Of a DNA stretch of 64,000 nt, positions 1-7,722 are shown piece by piece. Made by a program: the position numbers and the translations under genes. The stretch covers positions 1 through 64,000 of the forward strand of contig JAJXWH010000024.1 of assembly GCA_021781745.1 (NCBI GenBank), in the 5' to 3' direction. The notes under the pieces were generated by a model. It saw only the letters and a program-made list of their open reading frames with translations. It made no database searches and was not told the origin of the DNA. The stretch comes from Bacillota bacterium (lineage in GTDB: Bacteria > Bacillota > Clostridia > Clostridiales > Clostridiaceae). Position 1 is the first letter of the stretch; the number at the start of each line of letters is the position of its first letter.

Positions 1-126
1 AACTTCATTGAAGTCTCTTCCTTCTTTAGCTACTAGTGATGGGTTAGTTGTTACACCACATATTACTCCCATTTCATTTGCTTCTTTAATGTGTTCTACG
101 TTTGCTGTGTCTAAAAAAAATCTCAT
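1..126 (-). CDS. Transaldolase / fructose-6-phosphate aldolase family protein (partial, N-terminal 42 aa)
   Basis: Only the first 42 codons are inside the window; the gene runs off the left edge. The residues [16 protein letters not shown] followed by [13 protein letters not shown] are the N-terminal signature of the small transaldolase family (TalB/TalC/MipB, fructose-6-phosphate aldolase). The catalytic Schiff-base lysine lies beyond the edge. The ATG follows a GGGGAGAA ribosome site. It is the last visible gene of an operon with PHI and HPS, 74 bases after the PHI gene. A role in moving three-carbon units between sugar phosphates would fit; transaldolase versus aldolase cannot be decided from this fragment. 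Confidence 0.9.
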   Translation of the reverse strand, partial: MRFFLDTANVEHIKEANEMGVICGVTTNPSLVAKEGRDFNEV

Positions 127-200
127 TCTATTTTCTCCCCTTTATTAACAATTTCTTATAATATATTTATTGTTCTACTGCATCTATATAAGATACACTA

Positions 201-743
201 TTACTCTACATTAATATGGTTTTTTGCGGCTTCACTATCAGACAAATTATCTTTTTTACTTATTAATAAGCATAAATCATCTAATACTATATGGACAGAC
301 TGATCAAATAAAGAACTTAAAAGTTGAATTGATGCAACACCATTATCATTTTTTATTTTTCCTGGTACCTCAAGTACTAGATCCGATACTTCTGCAAGAG
401 GAGAATCCTTTTTACTTGTAACTCCAATTATAGTTAGTCCTAAATCTTTTGCTGCTTTTGCATTACTTAATGTATTTTGGGTTTTTCCTGAACCTGATAT
501 TGCAACATATATATCACCTTTTTTTAGAGCAGGTGTAATTGTTTCTCCCATCACATACGAGTTATAACCAATATGCATTAAGCGCATTGCAAATCCTTTT
601 GCTTGGAATCCACTACGGCCTTCCCCATCAACAAAAATTCTCATTTCCTTTTTAAAAATGACTACTATCTTTTTTATTTCCTCTTCATCTACTTTTGCTA
701 TTACATCCTTAATTTCCTCTAATATTTGGTCTATTGTTCTCAT
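201..743 (-). CDS. hxlB: 6-phospho-3-hexuloisomerase (PHI)
   Basis: This 180-aa SIS-domain protein should interconvert D-arabino-3-hexulose 6-phosphate and fructose 6-phosphate in the cytoplasm. The PHI signature is clear: DGEGRSGFQAKGFAMRL (about residues 39-55), the GETITPAL segment, and the sugar-phosphate-binding SGSGKTQNT loop. Length and the C-terminal ...NHINVE tail fit PHI rather than KpsF or GmhA isomerases. Its ATG overlaps the HPS stop by 4 bases (ATGA), so the two are translationally coupled. HPS/PHI pairs are classically the ribulose-monophosphate formaldehyde-fixing module, but here the pair sits in an operon with a kinase, a TIM-barrel isomerase and a LacI regulator. Confidence 0.92.
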   Translation of the reverse strand: MRTIDQILEEIKDVIAKVDEEEIKKIVVIFKKEMRIFVDGEGRSGFQAKGFAMRLMHIGYNSYVMGETITPALKKGDIYVAISGSGKTQNTLSNAKAAKDLGLTIIGVTSKKDSPLAEVSDLVLEVPGKIKNDNGVASIQLLSSLFDQSVHIVLDDLCLLISKKDNLSDSEAAKNHINVE

Positions 744-1363
744 TTTCCTATTCTCTCCTTAAATTGTTTTGCTTTTTCTACTGGATTTTCTGCACCAGTA
801 ATTGCAGAACCTACTATAACTAATTCTATATTATGCTTATTTAATTCTGGGATACAATCTAAAGTAATCCCCCCTGCAACTGCAATTTTATTAACTTGCG
901 GAAATCTTTCTTTAAATTCTTCTACTGTTTTACCCGGATTTAATAATTTCTCTCTATCAATAGACGCATGTATACAGTAAATAGCATTTTTAAAATGTGA
1001 TATTTCTTTAATCTTTTCATCTGAACATTCCAATAAATCTATCATCATTACTCCATTACTTTGTTCAGAAACCTCATAACATTTTTCTATAGTTTCCAAT
1101 GATGCACTTCCCATTACAGTTAAAATATCAAAACCTTGTTTAAACCCTTGTTTAAACTCATAAGCACCTTCATCACTAGTCTTAATATCTCCTAATAATT
1201 TTGATATCTTTTTTTTACCACTTAACTCTTTTAGTTTAAAAAGTCCATAATCTTTTATTAAAGATGTTCCAATTTCAATAACGTCTGCTAATCCATCAAA
1301 GATTTTAACTAAGTTTTCTGCTTTGTCGAAAGGAACCCTATCTATAGCAACTTGTAACTTCAT
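740..1363 (-). CDS. hxlA: 3-hexulose-6-phosphate synthase (HPS)
   Basis: This is a 207-aa OMP-decarboxylase-superfamily barrel. HPS condenses formaldehyde with ribulose 5-phosphate, or runs in reverse. Visible active-site residues are D8, E30, the D59-x-K61-x-x-D64 triad (GDIKTSDEG) and H132 (CIHASID), with the phosphate loop AGGI...IVGSAIT near the end. The relative 3-keto-L-gulonate-6-phosphate decarboxylase has a Gly-Arg in that loop; here it is Gly-Ser, which favours HPS. I start at MKLQVAID because GGGGGAT lies 4 bases upstream; an in-frame ATG six codons earlier lacks a ribosome site. It is coupled to hxlB by a 4-base overlap and follows the PfkB kinase by 17 bases. Confidence 0.88.
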   Translation of the reverse strand: MKLQVAIDRVPFDKAENLVKIFDGLADVIEIGTSLIKDYGLFKLKELSGKKKISKLLGDIKTSDEGAYEFKQGFKQGFDILTVMGSASLETIEKCYEVSEQSNGVMMIDLLECSDEKIKEISHFKNAIYCIHASIDREKLLNPGKTVEEFKERFPQVNKIAVAGGITLDCIPELNKHNIELVIVGSAITGAENPVEKAKQFKERIGK

Positions 1364-1380
1364 TTTATCCCCCTTAATCA

Positions 1381-2346
1381 CTATGAAACTTTTCTCTTAT
1401 AATTTTTAATAAAATTATCTAATTCCCCAACTGTTGGCAGACCTTCATTGTCACTTAAATGCATTACTTGAATACCGCCAATAGCATTTCCTCTTTCTAA
1501 AATTTTGATATCATCAAGATTTTCTAAAGTAGCACTAATGACACCTGCTGCAAATCCATCGCCTGCTCCTACTGTATCTACAACAGGAACTTCAAAGCTT
1601 GGACACTCAAATTCCTTTACTTGTCCGTTTTCTAGTTTCTCTCTAGAATATGACCCTGTAGTACCCATTTTTATAATTACTTTTTTTACTCCTTGCCTTA
1701 AATAGAAGTCAGCAATTTCTTCTTTTGTATCTTTTCCCGTAAATAATTTTCCTTCTCTAAAGCCTGGTAATACAATATCTGATTTAATAGCCAGTTCATT
1801 AGTCACTCTAATCATTTTTTCTTGGCTTTCCCATAATACTGGTCTTGGATTAGGATCAAATGTAACAAGCATTCCTTGTTCGTGAGCTTTTTCTATAGCT
1901 TTAAATATTGTTTCTAAAGTAGTTTCACTTAATGCTGGAAAGATTCCTGTAATATGAAGAACCTTTGCATCCGAAAAACTTATCTCATCTAAAATATCTT
2001 TAGTTATCTTTGAAGCTGCTGCTCCTTTTCTAAAATACAGTACCTCTGGATCCCCCTCATCAATTCTATTTTTAAATTGAAATCCTGTTGGTGCCTTTTT
2101 ATATGTCTTTACAAATGTTGCGTCTATATTTTCATTTTCTAGATATTTCTTTACGTATTCGCCAAATGGATCATCTCCAACTTGACTTATATATGTTACA
2201 GTATGCCCAAGTCTTCTAAGTCCAATAGCCACATTAAGCTCTGCTCCAGCGATTAACCTTGTAAAGTGCTCCACACTGCTAAGATGTTCCTTGGTATCTG
2301 CTAAAAACATTACCATTGGCTCCCCAATTGTTATTATCTCACTCAT
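1381..2346 (-). CDS. PfkB-family carbohydrate kinase (2-keto-3-deoxygluconate-kinase-like)
   Basis: This 321-aa ribokinase-fold enzyme should phosphorylate a sugar or sugar acid with ATP. It shows the N-terminal substrate region with AGAELNVAIGLRRLG and the C-terminal PfkB signature DTVGAGDGFAAGV with the catalytic Asp of GAGD. Overall character resembles KdgK, but HPS/PHI neighbours make a plain 2-keto-3-deoxygluconate role uncertain; the substrate could be a hexulose whose 6-phosphate feeds PHI. I start at MSEIITIGE, preceded by GGGGAAGGTG; the upstream in-frame ATG has no ribosome site. It lies 19 bases after the isomerase gene and belongs to the LacI-headed operon. Confidence 0.82.
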   Translation of the reverse strand: MSEIITIGEPMVMFLADTKEHLSSVEHFTRLIAGAELNVAIGLRRLGHTVTYISQVGDDPFGEYVKKYLENENIDATFVKTYKKAPTGFQFKNRIDEGDPEVLYFRKGAAASKITKDILDEISFSDAKVLHITGIFPALSETTLETIFKAIEKAHEQGMLVTFDPNPRPVLWESQEKMIRVTNELAIKSDIVLPGFREGKLFTGKDTKEEIADFYLRQGVKKVIIKMGTTGSYSREKLENGQVKEFECPSFEVPVVDTVGAGDGFAAGVISATLENLDDIKILERGNAIGGIQVMHLSDNEGLPTVGELDNFIKNYKRKVS

Positions 2347-2365
2347 TTTTTTCACCTTCCCCATG

Positions 2366-3109
2366 TTAATGCATTAAAACTTCTTTTACTTGCGCTATTT
2401 CTCCCAAAATATCTTCCCTCTTAATTGGGTATTCAATAATTACTGGTATATCCTTAGATAATTTATTTAACATCAGCTTCCAATCAATCTTTCCTTCTGA
2501 AAGTAATGTGGTCCTTGGAGTATTATTTAAAAAACTTACGTTCTTTAAATGAAATACAGTGATATTAGAATTTAATAGATCAAACGCATTTTTAGGATCT
2601 TCATTTTGCCAGTACCAATTACCTAAATCAAAAGTATAGCCAATTGGAAATGAGTTGCTGTTAATGAAATCAATAGCATTTTTTACACATTTTAAATTTC
2701 CATTTTCAAGTGTTTGATCATTTTCTATTGTGACTTTTATATTGAAATGTCCAATAATATCTTCTAATTTTTTTCTTTCATCTATATCTAAATTTTCTAA
2801 GTCACCGATGTTAAATTTGATATGCGTTGACCCCATCTGTTTTGCTTCTTCAAAATAAGTTTTTATATTAGAATTTATTCTTTTTTCACAAGCTATTTTC
2901 TCAGGAACTGAATAATAAATTTCTATGTTGAGTTCCTTAGCTAACTTATTTATTTCTTTTAATTCTTCACTAGTGTTTTTTAAATATTCTCTTCTTATTT
3001 CAGCAATGAAAACTCCTAAGTTTCCTATCTCACTTAATATTTTTTCTTGCTCTCTTCCATTATCTAAGTCATTTTTAAAGACCAATAAATTTATACCTAG
3101 CTGATTCAT
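2366..3109 (-). CDS. Sugar phosphate isomerase/epimerase, xylose-isomerase-like TIM barrel
   Basis: This 247-aa protein belongs to the AP-endonuclease-2 / IolE-type TIM-barrel superfamily, which holds metal-dependent sugar isomerases, epimerases and dehydratases. Supporting segments are HIKFNIGDLENL, VTIENDQTLENGN (the metal-binding Glu strand), GYTFDLGNWYWQ and VIIEYPIKRED at the expected spacing. The substrate cannot be read from sequence. The start MNQLGINLL follows GGTGATAA; a GTG-like upstream extension was rejected. It is the first enzyme gene after the regulator and probably acts on the imported sugar, before or after the PfkB kinase. Confidence 0.75.
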   Translation of the reverse strand: MNQLGINLLVFKNDLDNGREQEKILSEIGNLGVFIAEIRREYLKNTSEELKEINKLAKELNIEIYYSVPEKIACEKRINSNIKTYFEEAKQMGSTHIKFNIGDLENLDIDERKKLEDIIGHFNIKVTIENDQTLENGNLKCVKNAIDFINSNSFPIGYTFDLGNWYWQNEDPKNAFDLLNSNITVFHLKNVSFLNNTPRTTLLSEGKIDWKLMLNKLSKDIPVIIEYPIKREDILGEIAQVKEVLMH

Positions 3110-3121
3110 ACTTATCACCAC

Positions 3122-4171
3122 TTACTTTTTTATACTTCTTGTTGAGTAGTTTAAATGAATTTTAACTGGAACTTCTTCTAAAATAAATTCTTCTTTTCTG
3201 CTGCCTTCTATCCTTTCAAATAGTAACTTAGCAGCTTTTTCTCCCATTTCATATGGATTTTCATCTATTGATGTAATACCTGGACCAATTAAACGTGCCC
3301 ATTTTTCATCAGCAAAACCAAATATGCCTATATCTATTCCAATTCTTATTTGTAAATCATATATACACTCTACAAGAACTTTTAATATTTCATCATTGTT
3401 TGCAAAGAAACAAATATTTTTATCCTTATTTTTATTTAAGATAGCTTTTATTTTCTTTTGTATCTCTTCCACATCATTTTTTTTAATAATAGCGGTTTTT
3501 CCTGATACAAATGAATGTTGAGATAAAAATTCTTCCATTGTCTTTTTTCTCTCTAATCTAGAACTTATACCATTTATATCTTCTGTAAAATATACATAGT
3601 AATCATAATCATTTTTTAGCAGCTCATTTAATATATTTCTTGTTACATCTGCATTATTTATGGTCACTGAATCATAAATTAATGGAGTTACAAATCTATC
3701 TAACAGCACTATTGGTTTAAAATTATCTCTGCTTTTAAATTCCTCTAAATATTTATAGTTGTTACCTGTAGTATTTACTAGCAAGCCATCCACTTGACTA
3801 TCTAATAAAGACTCTATATTTTCCTTTTCCCGCACAGCCATATTATCTGCATTTGTAACAAGCAATTGATAGTTATTTGCTCTACATACGTCGTTTATAC
3901 CTTTTATAAGTAATGAAGAAAAGGGATTTCCTATATCTGCAATTGTTACACCAATTATATTAGAATTTTTAGCTTTTAGTGTTTGTGCTATACGATTTGG
4001 TCTATATTTTAGTACTTTGATTGCCTCATCTATTTTTTCTTGAGTTTCCTGTGACATAAATTCAAAATTTTTATTTAAATATCTAGATATTGTTGTTTTA
4101 GAGACTCCTACATAAGCAGCAACATCTGCAATTGTGACATTTTTTTGTTTATCTGTAGAATTTTTTAGCAT
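3122..4171 (-). CDS. LacI-family transcriptional regulator of the HPS/PHI operon
   Basis: This 349-aa protein has an N-terminal LacI helix-turn-helix (about residues 12-60: VTIADVAAYVGVSKTTISRYLN, then the hinge region with RPNRIAQTLKAKNS) followed by a periplasmic-binding-protein-like effector domain to the end. It resembles KdgR-type clostridial and bacillar regulators. It starts at an ATG preceded by GGAGGAATAAGTT and heads the operon isomerase-kinase-hxlA-hxlB-transaldolase, with 12 bases to the next gene. Its likely operator is the GTTAACCGGTT-type sequence found once upstream of this gene and once upstream of the neighbouring MFS transporter, so it probably represses both until the sugar or its phosphate appears. 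Confidence 0.9.
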   Translation of the reverse strand: MLKNSTDKQKNVTIADVAAYVGVSKTTISRYLNKNFEFMSQETQEKIDEAIKVLKYRPNRIAQTLKAKNSNIIGVTIADIGNPFSSLLIKGINDVCRANNYQLLVTNADNMAVREKENIESLLDSQVDGLLVNTTGNNYKYLEEFKSRDNFKPIVLLDRFVTPLIYDSVTINNADVTRNILNELLKNDYDYYVYFTEDINGISSRLERKKTMEEFLSQHSFVSGKTAIIKKNDVEEIQKKIKAILNKNKDKNICFFANNDEILKVLVECIYDLQIRIGIDIGIFGFADEKWARLIGPGITSIDENPYEMGEKAAKLLFERIEGSRKEEFILEEVPVKIHLNYSTRSIKK

Positions 4172-4322
4172 AACTTATTCCTCCATTCAATACTTTTATT
4201 ATCAATCTTAAATGTTAAAGATTCAATAATTTATGCTATTATTCTCTATTTTTTCCTTAACATATTTCCAAATTAATCTAATAAAATTAAATATACTCTA
4301 GTACGGTTATATTTAACTAGTT

Positions 4323-4343
4323 TATCGTTTTAGTTAACCGGTT
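4323..4343. promoter_or_regulatory. LacI-family operator, copy upstream of the lacI-type gene
   Basis: The 20-mer ATCGTTTTAGTTAACCGGTT occurs here and again at 6067-6086. The core AGTTAACCGGTTT is an imperfect palindrome centred on CCGG with a central CpG-containing step, typical of LacI-family sites. It lies about 10-30 bases downstream of the predicted transcription start, a roadblock-type position. The second copy has the complete palindrome. Confidence 0.75.
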
Positions 4344-4360
4344 TCTAAATTGACAATTTA

Positions 4361-4389
4361 ATGTTAAGACTTTCACCAAAAAATGTCAA
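4361..4389 (-). promoter_or_regulatory. Promoter of the lacI-HPS/PHI operon
   Basis: Minus-strand -35 TTGACA (4384-4389), a 17-base spacer and -10 TAACAT (4361-4366). The start would fall near 4354, leaving a leader of about 180 bases that begins with the operator. The rest of the 390-base gap down to the MFS stop codon is AT-rich with nothing else supported. Confidence 0.55.
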
Positions 4390-4561
4390 GCCTTAATTCT
4401 AAAGATTAATTTATATAACAGCACTTTTTTATAAAATTAAGTGCCATGCAAACATGTTTAGAAATTTCACTCTAGATATCATTTACATTGATTTAATCAA
4501 AAGGTTATCCCTAGTCTCATTTTATTTGTGTATCTTTTTTAATTAAATAAAAAATCTAGTA

Positions 4562-5854
4562 TTATGAAGCTTCTACCTCTACTATATTTTTTGCTTTTTT
4601 TGAAGATTTAGAATTTTTTACAGCGGCCATAAGAAATACTGATAATAGTAATGAACCCGACATAAATATATAAGATGAATTCACTGAACCTGTTGCACCA
4701 TTTAGATATCCTACAATATATGATCCTACAAATGAACCTAGTGCTCCCATACTATTAATCAAAGCAGTTGCTCCTCCTGATACATTCTTAGGTAATATTT
4801 CTGTAATTATTGCAAAGAATGGACCATAAGGCGCATACATTACTCCACCTGCTATTACAAGTAAAATATATGATAACCAGAAGTTTGAAGTTCCAATTAG
4901 ATAAGAACCAAAAAACGCTATAGTACCTATTAATAAATAAACCCATACAACAGTCTTACGATTTCCTGTACGGTCAGAATAGTACGATGATGCTAACATT
5001 AGTACAATGGCTAAAGCATATGGTAATGAAGATAACCAGCCGGCTAAAACAATACCAATTTGTGGACTTGCCTTAAGAATTGATGGCAGCCACATTACGA
5101 ATCCATAAACTCCTATACTCCAAAAGAAATATTGAAATGATAAAATTATTACAGCAGGTGTTTTAAATGCTTCTCTATAATTTTTCACTGGTTTTATTCC
5201 CTTTTGTTCTTCTTCCATTACTATTTCAATATCTTTCTTTTCCTGATCTGTCAACCATTTTGCTTCTTTAGGCTTATTATCTGCAAGCTTTAACCAGAGA
5301 AATGCCCATAGAATCGGTGGTATTCCTTCAAGTATAAACATCCAACGCCATCCAACAGAGTTTACTAAATAACCAGATACGATTGACATCCATAAAACAG
5401 TAGCTGGATTACCCAAAATTAAAAATGTATTAGCTCTTGAACGTTCTTTTTTAGTGAACCAATTGCTTAAGAAAATTAGCATTGCCGGCATAACGGCACT
5501 TTCAATTATTCCAAGCATAAATCTAGTGACCATTAAAACTTTTACATTTGTTATCAAACCATTTGAAGCTGCAAGTACACCCCAAAAAACTAAACTCCAG
5601 AAAACTAATTTTTTAGCACTTTTCTTTTCTGCAAACCATGCTGCTGGTACTTGGAAAAAGAAATAACCTAAGAAAAATAATGCAGATAATAATGAAGCTA
5701 CTGATGCAGTAATGTGTAATGACTCACCCATTCCCCCTGCAACACCAAAACTATAATTTGCACGGTCTAAGTAAGCTAAACTATAAGTTATAAATGCTAC
5801 TGGTATTAATCTTTTCCATCTTTTAGAAGTTAATTGAATACTTGATTTATCCAT
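4562..5854 (-). CDS. MFS transporter, anion:cation symporter (sugar-acid) type
   Basis: This 430-aa integral membrane protein has about 12 hydrophobic segments in two halves and the MFS loop motif near WFAEKKSAKKLVFW. The start of the mature sequence (AYLDRANYSFGVAG) and RANTFLILGNP are characteristic of the ACS subfamily (hexuronate, glucarate, tartrate and related transporters). I start at MDKSS, preceded by GGGAGGATATAAA, rather than five codons upstream. It has its own promoter with cre and operator sites, and is probably co-regulated with the HPS/PHI operon. It suggests that the substrate of the system is an organic anion such as a sugar acid, though uncharged sugars are possible. Confidence 0.85.
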   Translation of the reverse strand: MDKSSIQLTSKRWKRLIPVAFITYSLAYLDRANYSFGVAGGMGESLHITASVASLLSALFFLGYFFFQVPAAWFAEKKSAKKLVFWSLVFWGVLAASNGLITNVKVLMVTRFMLGIIESAVMPAMLIFLSNWFTKKERSRANTFLILGNPATVLWMSIVSGYLVNSVGWRWMFILEGIPPILWAFLWLKLADNKPKEAKWLTDQEKKDIEIVMEEEQKGIKPVKNYREAFKTPAVIILSFQYFFWSIGVYGFVMWLPSILKASPQIGIVLAGWLSSLPYALAIVLMLASSYYSDRTGNRKTVVWVYLLIGTIAFFGSYLIGTSNFWLSYILLVIAGGVMYAPYGPFFAIITEILPKNVSGGATALINSMGALGSFVGSYIVGYLNGATGSVNSSYIFMSGSLLLSVFLMAAVKNSKSSKKAKNIVEVEAS

Positions 5855-6020
5855 TTTATATCCTCCCATAATAATTTATTTTGTATCTATTGTCAGTTAA
5901 AGACAATTCTATTTATAGTCTAGTCAGCATCATATTTGTTTTAAAAACTTGTGATCCACTTAAATCATTTTCTTAATTATTATTATTTATAATTATTCCC
6001 TCCTATTATTCCTAAACTAG

Positions 6021-6042
6021 CTTGAAGATAGCTATCTTCAAG
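6021..6042. repeat. 22-bp perfect palindrome in the MFS leader
   Basis: CTTGAAGATAGCTATCTTCAAG is a perfect 22-base palindrome. On the plus strand it is followed by TTTTTA, so it could be a plus-strand terminator; on the minus strand it sits in the untranslated leader of the MFS gene and could be a hairpin or a second operator. No plus-strand gene ends nearby. Confidence 0.5.
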
Positions 6043-6075
6043 TTTTTACATAAAAAAGCTATGTGTATCGTTTTA

Positions 6076-6089
6076 GTTAACCGGTTAAC
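6076..6089. promoter_or_regulatory. LacI-family operator, full palindrome, upstream of the MFS gene
   Basis: GTTAACCGGTTAAC is a perfect 14-base palindrome embedded in the 20-mer shared with 4324-4343. It sits about 10 bases downstream of the predicted MFS transcription start, the same geometry as at the lacI promoter. Confidence 0.8.
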
Positions 6090-6103
6090 CATCTTACATT
6101 TAG

Positions 6104-6132
6104 ATGATAACGCTTTCAATTTTAGATGTCAA
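6104..6132 (-). promoter_or_regulatory. Promoter of the MFS transporter gene
   Basis: Minus-strand -35 TTGACA (6127-6132), 17-base spacer, -10 TATCAT (6104-6109). The leader is about 240 bases and contains the operator (6076-6089) and the 22-bp palindrome (6021-6042). Confidence 0.65.
6105..6118. promoter_or_regulatory. CcpA catabolite-repression (cre) site
   Basis: TGATAACGCTTTCA matches the consensus TGWNANCGNTNWCA at every position and overlaps the -10 box of the MFS promoter, so preferred sugars should shut off the transporter. Confidence 0.75.
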
Positions 6133-6167
6133 GTATTATTTGTAAAAAAGTTAAAAACTATTATAAA

Positions 6168-6237
6168 TAAAAATAAAAAACCATTCTTTTCAGCACACTC
6201 TTTGGTTAAAAATTAACTTCGCCGCTAAAAAATGGTT
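6168..6237 (-). terminator. Rho-independent terminator of the HAD phosphatase gene
   Basis: On the minus strand AACCATTTTTTAGC pairs imperfectly with GCTGAAAAGAATGGTT and is followed by TTTTTATTTTTA. It lies 44 bases beyond the stop codon. Confidence 0.65.
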
Positions 6238-6280
6238 CATAATAATTTTAATATTAATGTATATCTAAATACAGTTTTTT

Positions 6281-7141
6281 TTATAAGTTTAAAGCTTTAT
6301 AAATCGCTTTAGCTACCCCATCATTATCATTGGTATCGGTTATATATTTTGCTATTTCCTTTATTTCAGGAACCGCATTTTCCATCGCAAAGGACTCAGT
6401 AAACTCTGTAAACATGGAATAATCATTAAAACTATCTCCAATTATCATAACTTCATCTTTTTTTAAACCCATCTTTTCTGCAACTTTTGCTAATATGAGA
6501 CCTTTTTGAGCTTCCTTATTATTTATTTCTATATTCTTTGTAAAAGTAGAAGCAATAACAAGTCCTTCAATAGACTCTAATTTTCTTTTTACTTTTCTAG
6601 TAGTTTCTTCATCATTATAAAATGCAACAAATTTTCCAATTTTAACATCGCTGCTTAAAAATTCATCAACATTTTTAACATACTTTAAATTAACAAAATG
6701 CGGGTGCAATTTTGCAAGTTTTAAAGCATCTTTAAGGCTTGTTTCTGGATCAAAAACTCTAATTCTATATGCAACTTGTGTTAATGCTTCTTCCTCAGTA
6801 TTAACGCTATATAATCCATCATTAGTATACATCTCGGCTACAATTTTTTCCTTTATTATCATATTTATGACTTCTCTTGCTTCCTTTTTATCAATATAAA
6901 TTCCTTCTAAAACTTTTCCTTCTTCGTCTATGTACTCTCCACCATTTAAAACTATACACTGACATTTCAAATTACATTCTTCAAGTAGCGGCTTAACATC
7001 CTCATACATTCTACCAGTTGAAATTGCAAATTTTACTCCTATTTTTTCAGCTTTTTTAATAGCTTCTATATTTCCTCTTGATATTTTATGGTTACTATCA
7101 AGTAGCGTACCATCCATATCAGATGCGATAAGCTTTATCAT
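6281..7141 (-). CDS. Cof-type HAD-superfamily hydrolase (sugar phosphatase-like)
   Basis: This 286-aa cytoplasmic phosphatase has motif I DMDGTLLD (nucleophile D8, acid D10), the conserved AISTGRMYEDV segment (motif II), a C2-type cap in the middle, and motif IV GDSFNDYSMF near residue 240. Cof-like enzymes dephosphorylate sugar phosphates, FMN or related compounds; the substrate is not predictable. I start at MIKLIASD because GGAGGAATTTAT lies just upstream; the longer frame starts 13 codons earlier without a ribosome site. It is monocistronic, with its own terminator. Confidence 0.9.
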   Translation of the reverse strand: MIKLIASDMDGTLLDSNHKISRGNIEAIKKAEKIGVKFAISTGRMYEDVKPLLEECNLKCQCIVLNGGEYIDEEGKVLEGIYIDKKEAREVINMIIKEKIVAEMYTNDGLYSVNTEEEALTQVAYRIRVFDPETSLKDALKLAKLHPHFVNLKYVKNVDEFLSSDVKIGKFVAFYNDEETTRKVKRKLESIEGLVIASTFTKNIEINNKEAQKGLILAKVAEKMGLKKDEVMIIGDSFNDYSMFTEFTESFAMENAVPEIKEIAKYITDTNDNDGVAKAIYKALNL

Positions 7142-7214
7142 ATATAAATTCCTCCACGTTCGCTCAGCTAAATTCTTCAATTTAATATATATATTTATTA
7201 TATACTATAATACG

Positions 7215-7252
7215 CAAAAAATAAGGCTAGAATTCAATTACTCTTAGCCTTT
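7215..7252 (-). terminator. Terminator of the mntA-hepT operon
   Basis: Minus-strand AAGGCTA...TAGCCTT hairpin followed by ATTTTTT, 27 bases past the hepT stop codon. Confidence 0.6.
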
Positions 7253-7278
7253 TATCAACTTAATATTCGTATAATATT

Positions 7279-7722
7279 TTATTTTAATACCAACATTATT
7301 TTTTCAGCAGATATATCAAGAAACATATCTAAAGTTTTCATTTCATTTCGACAAACATCTAAAATTCTTTTTCGTGCTAATTTTCTTTGGTAATAATCGT
7401 GAATATATCTATTACGTAATTTAATAATTCCTTGCAGTTTTTTTGAATCGTCTGGAGATATAAATCCAAAATCACTAGACAGTGCGACTATATCCGGACC
7501 CGATTTATTAGGAATAAAATTATCTGTTGAAACTAAATATGTTTCACACATATCAATTACAAACTCACAAAAAGAATTAAAATACGAAATCATTGCTTCG
7601 TCAACTATTTCATCCTCACTATTTGGACTTCTTCTCAAGCACTCTCTTATTCTAACTAGAAAAATCTTACTCTCTGAAAACTTTTCTTCTAATTTTTCTT
7701 TTTTATATTTATAATAAACCAC
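7279..7722 (-). CDS. hepT: HEPN-domain toxin (HepT-like, DUF86)
   Basis: This 147-aa all-helical HEPN protein carries the catalytic RNase motif Rx4HxY as R103-NRYI-H108-D-Y110. In characterised MNT/HEPN modules the HEPN partner is an RNA-cleaving toxin that the MNT partner inactivates by adding AMP to the motif tyrosine, here Y110. The start is GTG with GAGGGAT upstream, and it overlaps the antitoxin gene by 14 bases. Toxicity itself is inference from the family; the motif is complete, so the gene looks functional. Confidence 0.85.
   Translation of the reverse strand: MVYYKYKKEKLEEKFSESKIFLVRIRECLRRSPNSEDEIVDEAMISYFNSFCEFVIDMCETYLVSTDNFIPNKSGPDIVALSSDFGFISPDDSKKLQGIIKLRNRYIHDYYQRKLARKRILDVCRNEMKTLDMFLDISAEKIMLVLK

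Noticed and set aside
13-743. Methylotrophy locus based on HPS/PHI
   Set aside because: No methanol or formaldehyde oxidation gene is visible, and the regulator, transporter, kinase and isomerase indicate sugar metabolism; kept only as an alternative.
740-1363. 3-keto-L-gulonate-6-phosphate decarboxylase as the identity of the HPS gene
   Set aside because: The phosphate loop has Gly-Ser rather than the Gly-Arg of the decarboxylase, and the next gene is a clear PHI rather than an UlaE/UlaF epimerase.
6022-6216. 64-codon plus-strand frame in the MFS upstream region
   Set aside because: It runs through the palindrome, operator, cre and promoter of the minus-strand MFS gene and has no ribosome site.
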